Assembly (NCBI RefSeq): GCF_036287215.1
Contig: NZ_CP142860.1
Location: forward strand, 1 to 64,000
Source: Caproiciproducens sp. CPB-2
GTDB lineage: Bacteria > Bacillota > Clostridia > Oscillospirales > Acutalibacteraceae
Direction of reading: 5' to 3'
DNA length: 64,000 nucleotides
In this document: one piece after another, positions 39,548-49,070 of the stretch
Layout of the letters: each line of letters opens with the position of its first letter
Position numbering within the stretch: the stretch's first letter is position 1
Made by a program: the position numbers and the translations under genes
Notes under the pieces: model-generated
What the model saw: only the letters and a program-made list of their open reading frames with translations
Database searches by the model: none
Told to the model about the DNA's origin: nothing

Positions 39548-40060
39548 TCATTCTTCTTTTGCCCGTATCTGCAGGGCGAGCGCCCTGTTGAAGTAGTACG
39601 CGACCGGCATAAACGCGGTCGTATAGAAAAACCGCGGAATGTAATGCGCGGTCAGCGCGTAGGCCGCGTGAGAGTAGCTGAACAGCAGGTAAAAGAAAAC
39701 CCATTGCAGCAAAACGACGCAGCCGGTGGAAATCACCGCGGTAATCATGGCGGTCAGAAAATTTGTCTGGATCAGGTTGGCGGCGATCAGCCCCACGCTG
39801 TAGCAGATGACGGAGAGCAGAAGGCCGTGAAAGCCCAGCACGCCGCCCGCGCCGAAATCGATCAGCAACCCGCACAGCAGGCCGAAGGCCATGGCGGCGG
39901 TCTCTTTCTCAAACATGGCGATGGAAAGCGCGATGGGTATCAAAAGCACCGGCCGTGCGCCGAACAGGTCGGGAACAAGGCCGGGTGTCTCCTGGACCAT
40001 ATAAAACACCAGTATTTCAATGGTATAGGCAAAATAACGGAGAACCTTGAGCTTTTCCAT
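39548..40060 (-). CDS. mreD: Rod shape-determining protein MreD
   Basis: MreD is a small membrane protein of the elongasome. The 170-residue protein begins MEKLKVLRYFAYTIEILVFY and has about five hydrophobic helices, including the conserved VPDLFGARPVLLIPIALSIAMFE. The ATG at 40060 follows GGGGGGAAATAAA; longer starts upstream would give a Pro/Arg-rich extension read from mreC sequence. It starts one base after the mreC stop and is followed by mrdA. Confidence 0.88.
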   Translation of the reverse strand: MEKLKVLRYFAYTIEILVFYMVQETPGLVPDLFGARPVLLIPIALSIAMFEKETAAMAFGLLCGLLIDFGAGGVLGFHGLLLSVICYSVGLIAANLIQTNFLTAMITAVISTGCVVLLQWVFFYLLFSYSHAAYALTAHYIPRFFYTTAFMPVAYYFNRALALQIRAKEE

Positions 40061-40061
40061 T

Positions 40062-40979
40062 TTATTTCCCCCCGGAAGAAACGGCGGAAGAGGGAGACGA
40101 AGAGGCGGTCGAGGAAGCGGAAGAGCCGCCGTCGGAAAGCGCCTGGCCCTGTCCCTCAAAGGCGGTAATGACCATGACGTCGCGCACGGTTTTTACATCC
40201 ACAAAGGGCTTGACCTCCGCATAAAGAGAAACGTCGTAGGGATCGTTCTTCACCTCGTTGACCGTGCCGATGGCAAGGTTGCGCGGGAATACGCCGCCCA
40301 AACCGCTCGTCACAATGATGTCGCCGGCCTTTACCGTCGTGTCTGCGGTCAGGTAGCCGAGCTTCAGAACGCCCTTGTCGGCGAATTTGATGTCGCTGCT
40401 GATGACCCCGGAATCGCGGTTGACCTTGTCGAGGGCGCTGATTTTCGTGTCCGCGGAAAGAATCGTGGTCACCCGGCTGTAGCTGGCGTTTACGCTGGAA
40501 ATCCAGCCGACCACGCCGCCTTCGGTGATGACGGGGTCGTTCACGGCAATACCGGCAAGGGACCCCTTGTCGATCTGAAAATTATAAAACAGGTCGTTCG
40601 GGTCGCGGCCGATGACCGCGGCGGAGACCGGTTTGAAATCCTTGTTTTCGTTTTTCAGCTCCAGAAATTTGCGCAGCTGGGCGTTTTCCTGCTGGTAGCT
40701 GTAATAGTTGATCAGCTTTTTGTTCAGCTCTTCGATCTGTTTTCTCAGCGCCGCGTTTTCCGCCGCCAGCTCTTCGTTGGTGCGCGCGGCGTTCTGCGCC
40801 GCGACGGCGGCGTTGTTGGTGACGACGGTGCTGACCCTCTGCATCGGGGTGGAAATCAGGCTGAGCAGGTTCGCGGTAAGGGAACTGCCGGTGCTCGCCG
40901 TATAAAGCATCAGAGCGAACATAATGAACACAACGGTGATGAGAAGCTTAAATCCCCTCGAATGAAAAAAATCTTTCAA
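40062..40979 (-). CDS. mreC: Rod shape-determining protein MreC
   Basis: MreC joins MreB and MreD to the PBP2/RodA synthesis complex outside the membrane. The 305-residue protein has an N-terminal membrane helix (about 10-30), a coiled coil rich in Ala/Asn/Glu/Lys (about 55-100) and the two beta-barrel domain. A Ser/Gly low-complexity tail ends the protein, as in the PBP2 encoded next to it. Translation begins with TTG behind AAGGAGGTG. A hairpin lies just upstream, after mreB. Confidence 0.92.
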   Translation of the reverse strand: MKDFFHSRGFKLLITVVFIMFALMLYTASTGSSLTANLLSLISTPMQRVSTVVTNNAAVAAQNAARTNEELAAENAALRKQIEELNKKLINYYSYQQENAQLRKFLELKNENKDFKPVSAAVIGRDPNDLFYNFQIDKGSLAGIAVNDPVITEGGVVGWISSVNASYSRVTTILSADTKISALDKVNRDSGVISSDIKFADKGVLKLGYLTADTTVKAGDIIVTSGLGGVFPRNLAIGTVNEVKNDPYDVSLYAEVKPFVDVKTVRDVMVITAFEGQGQALSDGGSSASSTASSSPSSAVSSGGK

Positions 40980-41024
40980 CGCAGCACCTCCTTTTCAAGT
41001 CTTTGGCGCGATTTCCTGAAAGTG

Positions 41025-41053
41025 CAAAAAGCGGAGAGCTTTCACCCTCCGCT
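41025..41053 (-). terminator. Hairpin between mreB and mreC
   Basis: AGCGGAG and CTCCGCT pair around a 10-base loop. On the - strand the stem is followed by TTTTTGC. It may attenuate the passage from mreB into mreC, giving more MreB. Confidence 0.7.
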
Positions 41054-41065
41054 GAAGTGATCCCC

Positions 41066-42079
41066 TTATTTTCTGTTGTTTTTGTAATACGAGGAGGGCA
41101 TGGTGATTTCAAGCAGCTTGCCTGTTCCGTCAACAACACAGTCCAGCGGGCTATCGGCAATATGGACGGGCATGCCGGTCTCCTGTTCGACCAGTCTGTC
41201 CAGGCCGCGCAGCAGGGCGCCGCCGCCCGTCAGCATGATACCGTGGTCTATAATATCCGCGGAAAGCTCCGGCGGGGTCTTTTCCAGGGTCGATTTCACC
41301 GCGTCGATAATCAGCGCCAGCGGGTCGCTCAGCGCTTCCCTCACCTCTTCGGCGGAAATGGTCACGTTCTTCGGCAGGCCGTCCACCAGGTTGCGGCCCT
41401 TGATTTCCACCGTGGCGTCCTCGTTGTCCTCGGTCGGGAAAGCGGAGCCGATCCTGATTTTGATTTCCTCGGCGGTGCGCTCGCCGATCAGCAGGTTGTA
41501 CTTCTTTTTTACGTAGGAAATAATGGACTCGTCAAATTTATCGCCCGCGACGCGGACCGAGACCGAGGTCACGATGTCGCCCAGCGAGATCACGGCGACC
41601 TCCGCCGTGCCGCCGCCGATGTCGACGACCATGCTGCCGGTCGGCTCGCTCACGGGAAGCCCCGCGCCGATGGCCGCGGCCATGGGTTCCTCGATCAGCT
41701 CGACATTGTTGGCGCCCGCCTGACGGGCGGCGTCCTCCACCGCGCGGCGTTCCACTTCCGTTACGCCCGACGGGATACAGACGATGATGTGCGGGCGGGA
41801 AAACGCGTTGGATTTCACGGCCTTGCGGATAAAGTGCTTGAGCATCGTGGCGGTGATGTCGAAGTCGGCGATGACGCCGTCCTTCAGCGGGCGGACCGCG
41901 ACGATGGAGCCCGGGGTGCGCCCGATCATTTCCTTGGCCTGCGCGCCCACGGCCAGAACGGTATCGGTACGGACGTCAACGGCGACCACCGAAGGCTCGC
42001 GCATGACGATTCCTTTTCCCTTCATAAAAACCAGAGTATTTGCGGTGCCCAAATCTATTCCTATATCTTTTGAAAACAT
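41066..42079 (-). CDS. mreB: Rod shape-determining protein MreB (actin homologue)
   Basis: MreB polymerises under the membrane and guides lateral wall synthesis. The 337-residue protein has the actin-family phosphate loops [12 protein letters not shown] (about 6-17) and [13 protein letters not shown] near 158, [14 protein letters not shown] and the adenosine loop [13 protein letters not shown] near 285. A good promoter is found at 42146-42174. It heads the mreB-mreC-mreD-mrdA set. Confidence 0.97.
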   Translation of the reverse strand: MFSKDIGIDLGTANTLVFMKGKGIVMREPSVVAVDVRTDTVLAVGAQAKEMIGRTPGSIVAVRPLKDGVIADFDITATMLKHFIRKAVKSNAFSRPHIIVCIPSGVTEVERRAVEDAARQAGANNVELIEEPMAAAIGAGLPVSEPTGSMVVDIGGGTAEVAVISLGDIVTSVSVRVAGDKFDESIISYVKKKYNLLIGERTAEEIKIRIGSAFPTEDNEDATVEIKGRNLVDGLPKNVTISAEEVREALSDPLALIIDAVKSTLEKTPPELSADIIDHGIMLTGGGALLRGLDRLVEQETGMPVHIADSPLDCVVDGTGKLLEITMPSSYYKNNRK

Positions 42080-42145
42080 GAATCATTTTCCCCTTTCAAA
42101 CCTGGCAAAAAAATAAAAATCGTTTCATCGCTTCAGATAGTATTT

Positions 42146-42174
42146 ATTATAACCTCAAAAGAGTCATTTCTCAA
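42146..42174 (-). promoter_or_regulatory. Promoter of mreB
   Basis: On the - strand, TTGAGA (42169-42174) and TATAAT (42146-42151) are separated by exactly 17 bases. The -10 is a perfect consensus. The mreB start lies 66 bases downstream. Confidence 0.8.
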
Positions 42175-42200
42175 CTATTAATTCAGAAAGCGCGCAATAT

Positions 42201-42773
42201 TTATGAATTTTCTTTCGATGAATTTTTAAGCCCGGTCAGAATACGGTTGATTTTGCCGATCGGCAGGCCCATTACATTGTAAAAGTCCCCGTCGATCCGC
42301 TTGATAAACAGTGCGCCGCGCCCCTGGATAGCGTATGCGCCCGCTTTGTCCATCGGCTCCTCTGTTTCGCAGTAGGCGCTGATTTCGGTTTCGCTCAGCG
42401 GGTAAAATTCCACCGAGGTGCACTCGTGCCCGCGGATCAGCTCCTTGCCGCTGATGACGCAGTAGCCGGTGTAAACCTGATGGACGTTTCCGGACAGTAG
42501 CCGGAGCATCGCTTTGGCTTCCTCCGCGTCCTTCGGTTTGCCCAGCACGCGGCCCTTGAAAACAACGACGGTGTCCGCCCCGAGGACGGTGTCCTGCGGG
42601 TTCTGCTTTGCCACCGCTTCCGCTTTCCGGGCGGCGAGCAGCTCGACAATCTGCATGGGAGGGGTTCCGCGCAGATATCCCTCGCTGACATCCGAGGGCG
42701 CGGCGGTGAATTCGTAGCCGGCCATTTTCAGCAGCTCGCTGCGGCGCGGCGAAGTAGATGCAAGCAGCAACAT
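42201..42773 (-). CDS. maf: Maf family nucleotide pyrophosphatase
   Basis: Maf hydrolyses non-canonical or pyrimidine nucleoside triphosphates and can inhibit septum formation when overproduced. The 190-residue protein begins LLLASTSPRRSELLKMAG, with the phosphate-binding Ser-Pro-Arg-Arg (about 8-11). It has LGADTVVVF near 64 and the conserved DKAGAYAIQGRGA near 140. It closes the zapA-U32-dut-DUF4321-maf transcript and lies upstream of the mreB promoter. Confidence 0.93.
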   Translation of the reverse strand: MLLLASTSPRRSELLKMAGYEFTAAPSDVSEGYLRGTPPMQIVELLAARKAEAVAKQNPQDTVLGADTVVVFKGRVLGKPKDAEEAKAMLRLLSGNVHQVYTGYCVISGKELIRGHECTSVEFYPLSETEISAYCETEEPMDKAGAYAIQGRGALFIKRIDGDFYNVMGLPIGKINRILTGLKNSSKENS

Positions 42774-42783
42774 GGGTATCCTC

Positions 42784-43050
42784 CTATTCCTTCACTTTGA
42801 TGAGAATCACGGCGATGACCGCGGCCAGCGCCAGAATCGACTGCGCCGCGTTGATTCCAAGCCGGATGCCGAAGGTGATTTTTATGATGGAGAGGTTCAG
42901 CTCGGTGGTGGACAGTCCGAAGTCCGCCGCGGCGCCCAGCCAGGAAAGAAAATGGATTCCGGCGCAGGCCGTACCAATAATCTGCCCCAAAACCACCGCC
43001 AATACAAGCAGAACAATCAACAAAATTGTTTTCAAAACGCCTTTTTTCAT
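42784..43050 (-). CDS. DUF4321 membrane protein
   Basis: An 88-residue protein with two or three membrane helices (about 8-30 and 66-84) and IIGTACAGIHFLSW between them. DUF4321 proteins are regularly found next to maf in Clostridia, and this one starts within 4 bases of the end of dut. The function is unknown. The family call is from size, layout and place. Confidence 0.75.
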   Translation of the reverse strand: MKKGVLKTILLIVLLVLAVVLGQIIGTACAGIHFLSWLGAAADFGLSTTELNLSIIKITFGIRLGINAAQSILALAAVIAVILIKVKE

Positions 43051-43508
43051 TTTTGCAGCCCTCTCTTTCCCGTAGAACCGAAGGCGCCCGTGCCCCGCGA
43101 GGTCTCGCCAAGATCGTCGGTCTCTTTTAGAATGGGCAGCAGCACCGGCGTCACCACAAGCTGCGCGCAGCGTTCGCCCGGCTGGAGCGTGTAGGGCTTG
43201 TCGCTGCAGTTGGTCATTCCGACCAGGATTTCGCCGCGGTAGTCGCTGTCGATCACACCGACCGCGTTGGGAAGGGAAACGCCGTGGTTGACGCCCAGCC
43301 CGCTGCGGGCGAAGATCAGCCCGACCGTGTTTTCGTCCGGCAGCGCGATGGCGATTCCCGTGGGAATTTTGTAAAGCCCGCGCGGCTCGATGGTGATCGG
43401 CGCGTCCAGACAGGCGTACAGGTCGAATCCGGCCGCGCCCTCGCTTGCGCGGGTCGGCGTGACGGCGTTTTGCCTCAGTTTTTTCATTTTTAAAACATGG
43501 TCAGTCAT
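43047..43508 (-). CDS. dut: dUTP diphosphatase
   Basis: This enzyme removes dUTP, giving dUMP for thymidylate synthesis and keeping uracil out of DNA. The 153-residue protein has the five motifs in order: AGFDLYACLD (motif 1), ARSGLGVNHG (motif 2), GVIDSDYRGEI (motif 3), QPGERCAQLVV (motif 4) and RGTGAFGSTG (motif 5). It is a normal trimeric type. It overlaps the DUF4321 gene by four bases. Confidence 0.95.
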   Translation of the reverse strand: MTDHVLKMKKLRQNAVTPTRASEGAAGFDLYACLDAPITIEPRGLYKIPTGIAIALPDENTVGLIFARSGLGVNHGVSLPNAVGVIDSDYRGEILVGMTNCSDKPYTLQPGERCAQLVVTPVLLPILKETDDLGETSRGTGAFGSTGKRGLQK

Positions 43509-43517
43509 AAATTACCC

Positions 43518-45584
43518 CTATTCTATTCCCCTGTAGTAAAGCCCGCGGGTGTGTTCCCCTTCGTCCGGGGAACCGGCCAGATACCGGCCGATGATTTCCT
43601 CCGCCTCCCGTGCGGATTCGGTGGTAAAGCGCAGCACCCCGAAATCCTGATTGCGCACTTCCCCGAGCCGGTCGGCCATGTAGAGAGGAACGGAGTTCAG
43701 GACCTCGCTGCACGCGCCGTAACACTGGACGGGGAACCGGATTCCCTTCCGGTCGGTCAGAAACGGCGCGGTTTCACAGTTTTTGCAGCCGCCCGCGTTC
43801 GCCGCGGGGCAGTTGCGCGTCAGCATCAGCGGCAGCCGCCCGTAGAGCAGAAGGCCCCTCGGCAGCTCCCCGCCGACGGCGGCGGCCTGCGCGAGTGTCA
43901 GCTCAAAGGAAAGCTCCGTATCCGCAAGCCCGAATTCACTGTGCCAGAGAAGCGCCGCCGTATTGGTGATGTTGAGCGAAAAGCCGCCGTGTACGGTCAG
44001 CCCCAGCTCCCGGCCGAGCGCCGCCGCGCCGAGGTTCCCCGCCCAGACGTCGGCAAAGCCGGCTTCTTTCGCGGCGGAAAGCCGCGCCCGGACGGCTTTT
44101 TCCATCCCGAACATGCCGCGCGGGATTTCCAGCGCGACGGGATAGCCGTCTGCTTTTAATTTTTGAAGAATATCCAAATCCGTATCGTACGGAAGATAAA
44201 CGAGTTCACACTGCTTTGCCGCGGGCGGAAGACCGGTGTTTGCGAACCGCGCGCGCAGCCGAAGCTTTTTCGCCGTATGGGTGCCCGCTTCGGGTATCCG
44301 GCACATTTGGAACGGAATCTCCGCGCGGCACATGCGCATCTGCTCCAGCTTTTCCAGCGCTTCCCGGCGCAGCCTGTTCAGGGAAGAAACCGGGACGGAA
44401 AGCCCCTCCCCGATCTCACAGACGATCTCGTCGGCGTAAAACGGCGTGCCGCCCGTCTTTTTGAGCTGTTCGGCGCAGCGCTCTTCGTCGATCGCGCGGC
44501 TGAGCGCGGGCTGGGGCGTTTCGCCCAGAGAAACGCGGGCCGTCCGGCCGTCGCGGTCGGCGGCGAAAAGCACCACCGGCTGCTCCTTTTGAACGGTCAG
44601 GCGGAAAGAGACCGGAATCCTCTGGTATTCATGGTTGTAAAGGCTGTGCAGCTCGGCGAAAACCGCGCCGGTCGCGCCGGTCACGTCCTCCCTGGAGCGC
44701 ACGCCGAACATGTCGCGGCCCAGCTTCCCGTCCAGATATCCGGTGGTAAAGCCCGAGCGGGAAAAGACCGCGCCCAGGTTTTTCACCAGCTCCGGGGGAA
44801 CCGGTTCGCCGTCCGCCGCCAGCCGGCTCGCGCGCGCTGCCGCGGCGACATATTCCGGCCGCTTCATGCGGCCCTCTATTTTCGCGCTGGCAATGCCCGC
44901 GCGGCTCAGCTCGTCCATACGGCTGATCATGGAAAGGTCCTTTAAGCTCAAATCGTGCCCCGTTCCGCCGGTAACGGAAAACGGCAGCCGGCAGGGCTGG
45001 GCGCAAAGGCCGCGGTTCCCGCTGCGGGAGCCGAGCACGGAGCTGAAGTAGCACTGCCCGCTGACGGACATGCACAGCGCGCCGTGGACAAAGGCTTCCA
45101 GCTCCACGGGGGCCGCTTTATGGATTTCCTCAATTTCCCGGAGTGACAGCTCGCGGGAAAGCACCACGCGCCTGATTCCCGCCTCGGAAAGCGCCAAAGC
45201 GCCCAGCGGGGTGTGGATGCTCATCTGGGTGGAGGCGTGCAGCCGCAGGCCGGGCGCGCATTTTTGCAGAAGCCGGATCAGGCCCGTGTCCTGTACGATC
45301 AGCGCGTCCACCGGCAGGGTGCAGGCGTAGGAAACAAAATCGAGCGCTTTTTGCAGCTCGTCCTGCAAAAGCAGGGTGTTGACCGCAAGGTAGACCTTTA
45401 CCCCGCGGGCATGGCAGTACTCCACGGCGGATTTCAACTCGCCGCTGTCAAAGTTCCTGGCGCCGGCCCTCGCGCTGAACGCGCTTCCGCCCAGATACAC
45501 CGCGTCCGCCCCCGCGCGCACCGCGGCGGTCAGGCTTTCCGGCGACCCGGCGGGGGCCAAAACCTCTATGTTACTGTTCGTCAT
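43518..45584 (-). CDS. U32 family protein (RlhA-like, DUF3656)
   Basis: A 688-residue U32 protein. The N-terminal barrel has LAPAGSPESLTAAVRAGADA, FSARAGARNF and the U32 signature around EAFVHGALCMSVSGQCYFSS (about 165-185). Later cysteines in CKNCETAPF are candidates for iron-sulphur or metal binding. The long C-terminal part fits DUF3656, as in RlhA, which hydroxylates 23S rRNA; older annotation calls it a peptidase. The start is ATG 45584, within the zapA end; a TTG 12 bases earlier is possible. Confidence 0.8.
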   Translation of the reverse strand: MTNSNIEVLAPAGSPESLTAAVRAGADAVYLGGSAFSARAGARNFDSGELKSAVEYCHARGVKVYLAVNTLLLQDELQKALDFVSYACTLPVDALIVQDTGLIRLLQKCAPGLRLHASTQMSIHTPLGALALSEAGIRRVVLSRELSLREIEEIHKAAPVELEAFVHGALCMSVSGQCYFSSVLGSRSGNRGLCAQPCRLPFSVTGGTGHDLSLKDLSMISRMDELSRAGIASAKIEGRMKRPEYVAAAARASRLAADGEPVPPELVKNLGAVFSRSGFTTGYLDGKLGRDMFGVRSREDVTGATGAVFAELHSLYNHEYQRIPVSFRLTVQKEQPVVLFAADRDGRTARVSLGETPQPALSRAIDEERCAEQLKKTGGTPFYADEIVCEIGEGLSVPVSSLNRLRREALEKLEQMRMCRAEIPFQMCRIPEAGTHTAKKLRLRARFANTGLPPAAKQCELVYLPYDTDLDILQKLKADGYPVALEIPRGMFGMEKAVRARLSAAKEAGFADVWAGNLGAAALGRELGLTVHGGFSLNITNTAALLWHSEFGLADTELSFELTLAQAAAVGGELPRGLLLYGRLPLMLTRNCPAANAGGCKNCETAPFLTDRKGIRFPVQCYGACSEVLNSVPLYMADRLGEVRNQDFGVLRFTTESAREAEEIIGRYLAGSPDEGEHTRGLYYRGIE

Positions 45585-46092
45585 TTTTCTTTTCAAAGAA
45601 GCTCATAAAGCCTTCCTGCTCGGCGGTGATGTCCGGATTCACGCGGGAATAGCTTCCCGCCTGCGGCCTTTGCACGGGGGAGCCGGGAACGGCCGGCTTC
45701 TGCGCGCGGACCTCCTGCGCGGGCTTGTCCGCGGCGGGCTCTCCGCCCTCCGACAGGCGTGCCCGAAGGGTCTGGATTTCCCGTTTCAGGCGCTCAATTT
45801 CCCGCCGGGCTTCCTCGGCCTCCATGCGCGCGTGGGAGGAATCCTCCAGATAATCCTTGATCTGGGAGCGAAGGTTGTCCGCCCCGTTCGCGGATTTGTG
45901 GGCTTCGTCACAGTAGCGGAGCGCCGTGATGACGGCCGCCATGGTGATGGAAACACGCTCGTTTTTGCCCGTGATATCGTCCATGGCCTTCTCCACTTCG
46001 TCGCCGATCGAGCGTACATAGCTCTCGCTGTCGTCCGAGCTGATGACGCACTCACAGCCGCAAATATTCAATTTCACTCTGTTTTTACTCAT
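45571..46092 (-). CDS. zapA: Cell division protein ZapA
   Basis: ZapA bundles FtsZ filaments at the division site. The 173-residue protein begins MSKNRVKLNICGCECVISSD, has MAAVITALRYCDEAHK near 60 and a long coiled coil (about 85-125) with LEDSSHARMEAEEARR. A Pro-rich tail of about 45 residues makes it longer than simple ZapA proteins. The start at 46092 follows AAAGGG. It is the first gene of a five-gene - strand unit, behind several TATAAT-like boxes. Confidence 0.88.
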   Translation of the reverse strand: MSKNRVKLNICGCECVISSDDSESYVRSIGDEVEKAMDDITGKNERVSITMAAVITALRYCDEAHKSANGADNLRSQIKDYLEDSSHARMEAEEARREIERLKREIQTLRARLSEGGEPAADKPAQEVRAQKPAVPGSPVQRPQAGSYSRVNPDITAEQEGFMSFFEKKNDEQ

Positions 46093-46261
46093 GAAGTCAT
46101 ACCCTTTCACACAACAGCGAATTCAGAATTATTTACATTATAATATATTATAACATAATATGAAAGAGCTTTCATTATTTTTTACGGACCTCCCGGCCGG
46201 GAAGCGGACCGGCAGGTCCCCGCCGCGTTTGTGCGCAAATGGAATTGTGGTTTCTTACGGA

Positions 46262-46282
46262 AAAAGCGGCGGAACCGCTTTT
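46262..46282. terminator. Orphan terminator in a divergent gap
   Basis: AAAAGCGG and CCGCTTTT form an eight-base stem with a five-base loop and A/T runs on both sides. The 488-base gap lies between the divergent zapA and glgP genes, so no known gene ends here. Upstream, GGACCTCCC...CAGGTCC (about 46187-46218) forms another hairpin related to the repeats at 31 kb. The gap may produce a short RNA. Confidence 0.5.
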
Positions 46283-46438
46283 CTTTGCTTTACGGTTTTG
46301 TGAATATTGTACAATTTTCGGCAAAAAATACGTTGTAATAACAAAAGAAAGATTTCACTGGGGAAAACAGAAAAAACCCGCTCTGCGTCTTTTGTTTCCC
46401 GGTTTCTTCCGTGAGATCCGTTCTTCCGGACGCTGTTG

Positions 46439-46467
46439 TTGAAAAACTGCGGATATTGGTATATAAT
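46439..46467 (+). promoter_or_regulatory. Promoter of glgP
   Basis: TTGAAA (46439-46444) and TATAAT (46462-46467) are separated by 17 bases. Direct repeats GATATTGGTATAT at 46452-46464 and 46480-46492 overlap the -10 and the start region and may be an operator. Confidence 0.75.
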
Positions 46468-46580
46468 AGACACAAATTCGATATTGGTATATTGGAATCC
46501 CAAACGGGAAAATCATCGGCATTACCATCCGGAAGCGCCGGAATTTTCGCGGCGTTTCCCTGATTATGGAGGACATCATT

Positions 46581-49043
46581 ATGAATTACAGACAGCCGGT
46601 CGGAAAAATCAAGGAAACGATCCTGTCTACGCTCGACCGTGTTTTCGGCGTCAGCCTTGAAAACGCGACCGACGAGCAGTGTTACAAGGCGGTCGCGCTC
46701 ACCGTGCGCGATTTGATGGCCGCGGGCCGGAGTGAATATATGGCGGAGGCGGAAAAAACCCATACCAAGCAGGTTTACTACCTTTGTATGGAATTCCTGC
46801 TGGGCCGTTCGCTGAAAAACAGTCTGTTCAACCTCGGGATCGAGGAGGATTTCCGCAAAGCGCTGGCCGAGCTGGGGCTGAAGCTGGACTGTCTTTACGA
46901 GCAGGAGCCGGACGCCGGGCTGGGCAACGGCGGGCTGGGCAGGCTTGCCGCCTGCTTTCTGGACGCCCTCGCCACACAGGGCTACCCCGCCACGGGGTAT
47001 TCCCTGCGCTATGAGTACGGCATCTTCCGCCAGAAGCTGGTGGACGGCTGGCAGACGGAGCTGCCCGATTTCTGGCTTCCGGGCGGGAAAATCTGGATGC
47101 AGGCGGTACCGGAAAAAAGCGTGGAGGTCCATTTTAACGGACATATCGAGGAATTCTGGAACAACCAGTACCATGTTGTAAATCATAAGGATTTTACAAA
47201 GGTGACCGCGGTGCCGTACGATATGTACGTCGCCGGGATGGACGGGCGCGGCATCAGCCGCCTGCGCGTCTGGGCGGCAAGCTCCACCGAATTCGACATG
47301 AAGCTGTTCAACAGCGGCGACTATCTTCGCGCCATGGAGCAGAACGCCATGGCGGAGGTCATCACCAAGGTGCTTTACCCCGAGGACAACCACATGGAGG
47401 GAAAGAGCCTGCGCCTTTCGCAGCAGTATTTCCTGGTTTCCGCGACCATTCAGGATATCATCCGCCGCCACCTGTTCAAATACAGCACGCTCGACAACCT
47501 GCCTGATCTGGTGGCCATCCACCTGAACGACACCCATCCCGTGCTCGCCATCCCGGAAATGATGCGCGTGATGCTGGACGAGTGCGGCTACGGCTGGGAC
47601 GCGGCCTGGGATATCGTCACCCGCACCGTCGCCTATACGAACCATACGGTCATGAAGGAGGCGCTGGAGTGCTGGGGGGTCGACCTGTTCAAATCACGCC
47701 TGCCCCGCATCTACCAGCTTGTGGAGGAGATCAACCGCCGTTTCTGCGCGCAGATGCACGAAAAGGGCGTGGACGGCTACAAGGTGGGCCGCATGGCCCC
47801 GCTGAACGACGGCTACGTCAAAATGGCGAACCTCGCGGTCGTCAGCAGCCACAGTGTCAACGGGGTGTCCCAGCTCCACAGCGACATTCTGAAAAATACC
47901 GTGTTCAACGATTTTTATACCGAGATGCCGGAAAAATTCACGAACGTGACCAACGGCATCGCCCATCGGCGCTGGCTGAACCAGGCGAACCCCGGGCTTG
48001 CGAAGCTGATTACCGGGCTGATCGGCGGCGGGTACCTTCACGACGCCGCGCAGCTGCAGAAGCTTGCGCGCTACGCGGACGACGCTTCCGTTCTGGAACA
48101 GATGGCGAAGGTCAAGCGGGAAAACAAGCTCCGCCTCGCGGAGTATATCAAAAGGGAGAACTGTCTGGAGGTGGACCCAGACTCCATTTTCGACGTGCAG
48201 GTCAAGCGCATGCACGAATATAAGCGCCAGCATCTGAACGCCCTGCATATCCTGTCGGTCTACCAGTGGCTGCGGGAGAATCCCGACGCGGAATTCACCC
48301 CCCACACCTATATTTTCGGCGCGAAGGCCGCGCCGGGCTACTACTTTGCAAAACAGATGATCCGCCTGATCGTCGACCTGGGCAACACCATCAACAACGA
48401 TCCGCGCGTAAACAAGAAAATGAGGGTCGTTTATCTGGAGGACTACCGCGTGACGCTCGCGGAGCTGCTGACCCCCGCCGCCGACCTGAGCGAACAGATT
48501 TCGCTCGCGGGGACCGAGGCCTCCGGCACCAGCAACATGAAATTCATGATCAACGGGGCGGTCACCATCGGCACCCTGGACGGGGCGAATGTTGAAATCC
48601 ACGACGCGGTCGGCGACGACAACATTATTCTGTTCGGCATGACGGCGTCGGAGGTCGAAGCGCTCAAGCCGAACTATGACCCAAGGAAGTACTTCAACGG
48701 CAGCTCGGTGATCAAACAGGCAGTCGAGGAGCTGAACACCGGCTTCTGCTGCGTAAAATTCAACGATATCGCCGATTCCCTGCTGAATCACGACCCCTAT
48801 ATGGTGCTGGCGGATTTCGAGTCCTACGCAAAGGCGCAGAAAAAGGCGGAGGCCCTTTACGGCGACGCGAAAGCCTGGCAGCGCATGTGCCTGATCAATA
48901 CCGCGAACGCGGGCCGTTTCGCGGCGGACCGCGCGATCCGCGAGTACGCGGAAAAAATCTGGCACGCCCGGCCCCTGCCGGAAGAAGCTGTAAAGCAGGA
49001 AGTTCCGGTCAGACGCGTACGTCCGGGCAGAAAGAGCAAATAA
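46581..49043 (+). CDS. glgP: Glycogen/maltodextrin phosphorylase
   Basis: This enzyme releases glucose 1-phosphate from alpha-1,4-glucans. The 820-residue protein has DAGLGNGGLGRLAACFLD (about 110-130), VKRMHEYKRQHLNALH near 540 and the pyridoxal-phosphate site EASGTSNMKFMINGA, with Lys near 653. The ATG at 46581 is eight bases after GGAGG. A strong promoter lies upstream. It is followed after 27 bases by a GH13 hydrolase, so the pair can break down storage or imported glucans together. Confidence 0.96.
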   Translation: MNYRQPVGKIKETILSTLDRVFGVSLENATDEQCYKAVALTVRDLMAAGRSEYMAEAEKTHTKQVYYLCMEFLLGRSLKNSLFNLGIEEDFRKALAELGLKLDCLYEQEPDAGLGNGGLGRLAACFLDALATQGYPATGYSLRYEYGIFRQKLVDGWQTELPDFWLPGGKIWMQAVPEKSVEVHFNGHIEEFWNNQYHVVNHKDFTKVTAVPYDMYVAGMDGRGISRLRVWAASSTEFDMKLFNSGDYLRAMEQNAMAEVITKVLYPEDNHMEGKSLRLSQQYFLVSATIQDIIRRHLFKYSTLDNLPDLVAIHLNDTHPVLAIPEMMRVMLDECGYGWDAAWDIVTRTVAYTNHTVMKEALECWGVDLFKSRLPRIYQLVEEINRRFCAQMHEKGVDGYKVGRMAPLNDGYVKMANLAVVSSHSVNGVSQLHSDILKNTVFNDFYTEMPEKFTNVTNGIAHRRWLNQANPGLAKLITGLIGGGYLHDAAQLQKLARYADDASVLEQMAKVKRENKLRLAEYIKRENCLEVDPDSIFDVQVKRMHEYKRQHLNALHILSVYQWLRENPDAEFTPHTYIFGAKAAPGYYFAKQMIRLIVDLGNTINNDPRVNKKMRVVYLEDYRVTLAELLTPAADLSEQISLAGTEASGTSNMKFMINGAVTIGTLDGANVEIHDAVGDDNIILFGMTASEVEALKPNYDPRKYFNGSSVIKQAVEELNTGFCCVKFNDIADSLLNHDPYMVLADFESYAKAQKKAEALYGDAKAWQRMCLINTANAGRFAADRAIREYAEKIWHARPLPEEAVKQEVPVRRVRPGRKSK

Positions 49044-49070
49044 CTGGAAAGCTTCCTGGGAGGAATATCC

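Noticed and set aside
43518..45584. Secreted collagenase-type protease
   Set aside because: There is no signal peptide; the longer U32 plus DUF3656 layout fits an RNA-modifying protein better than a protease.
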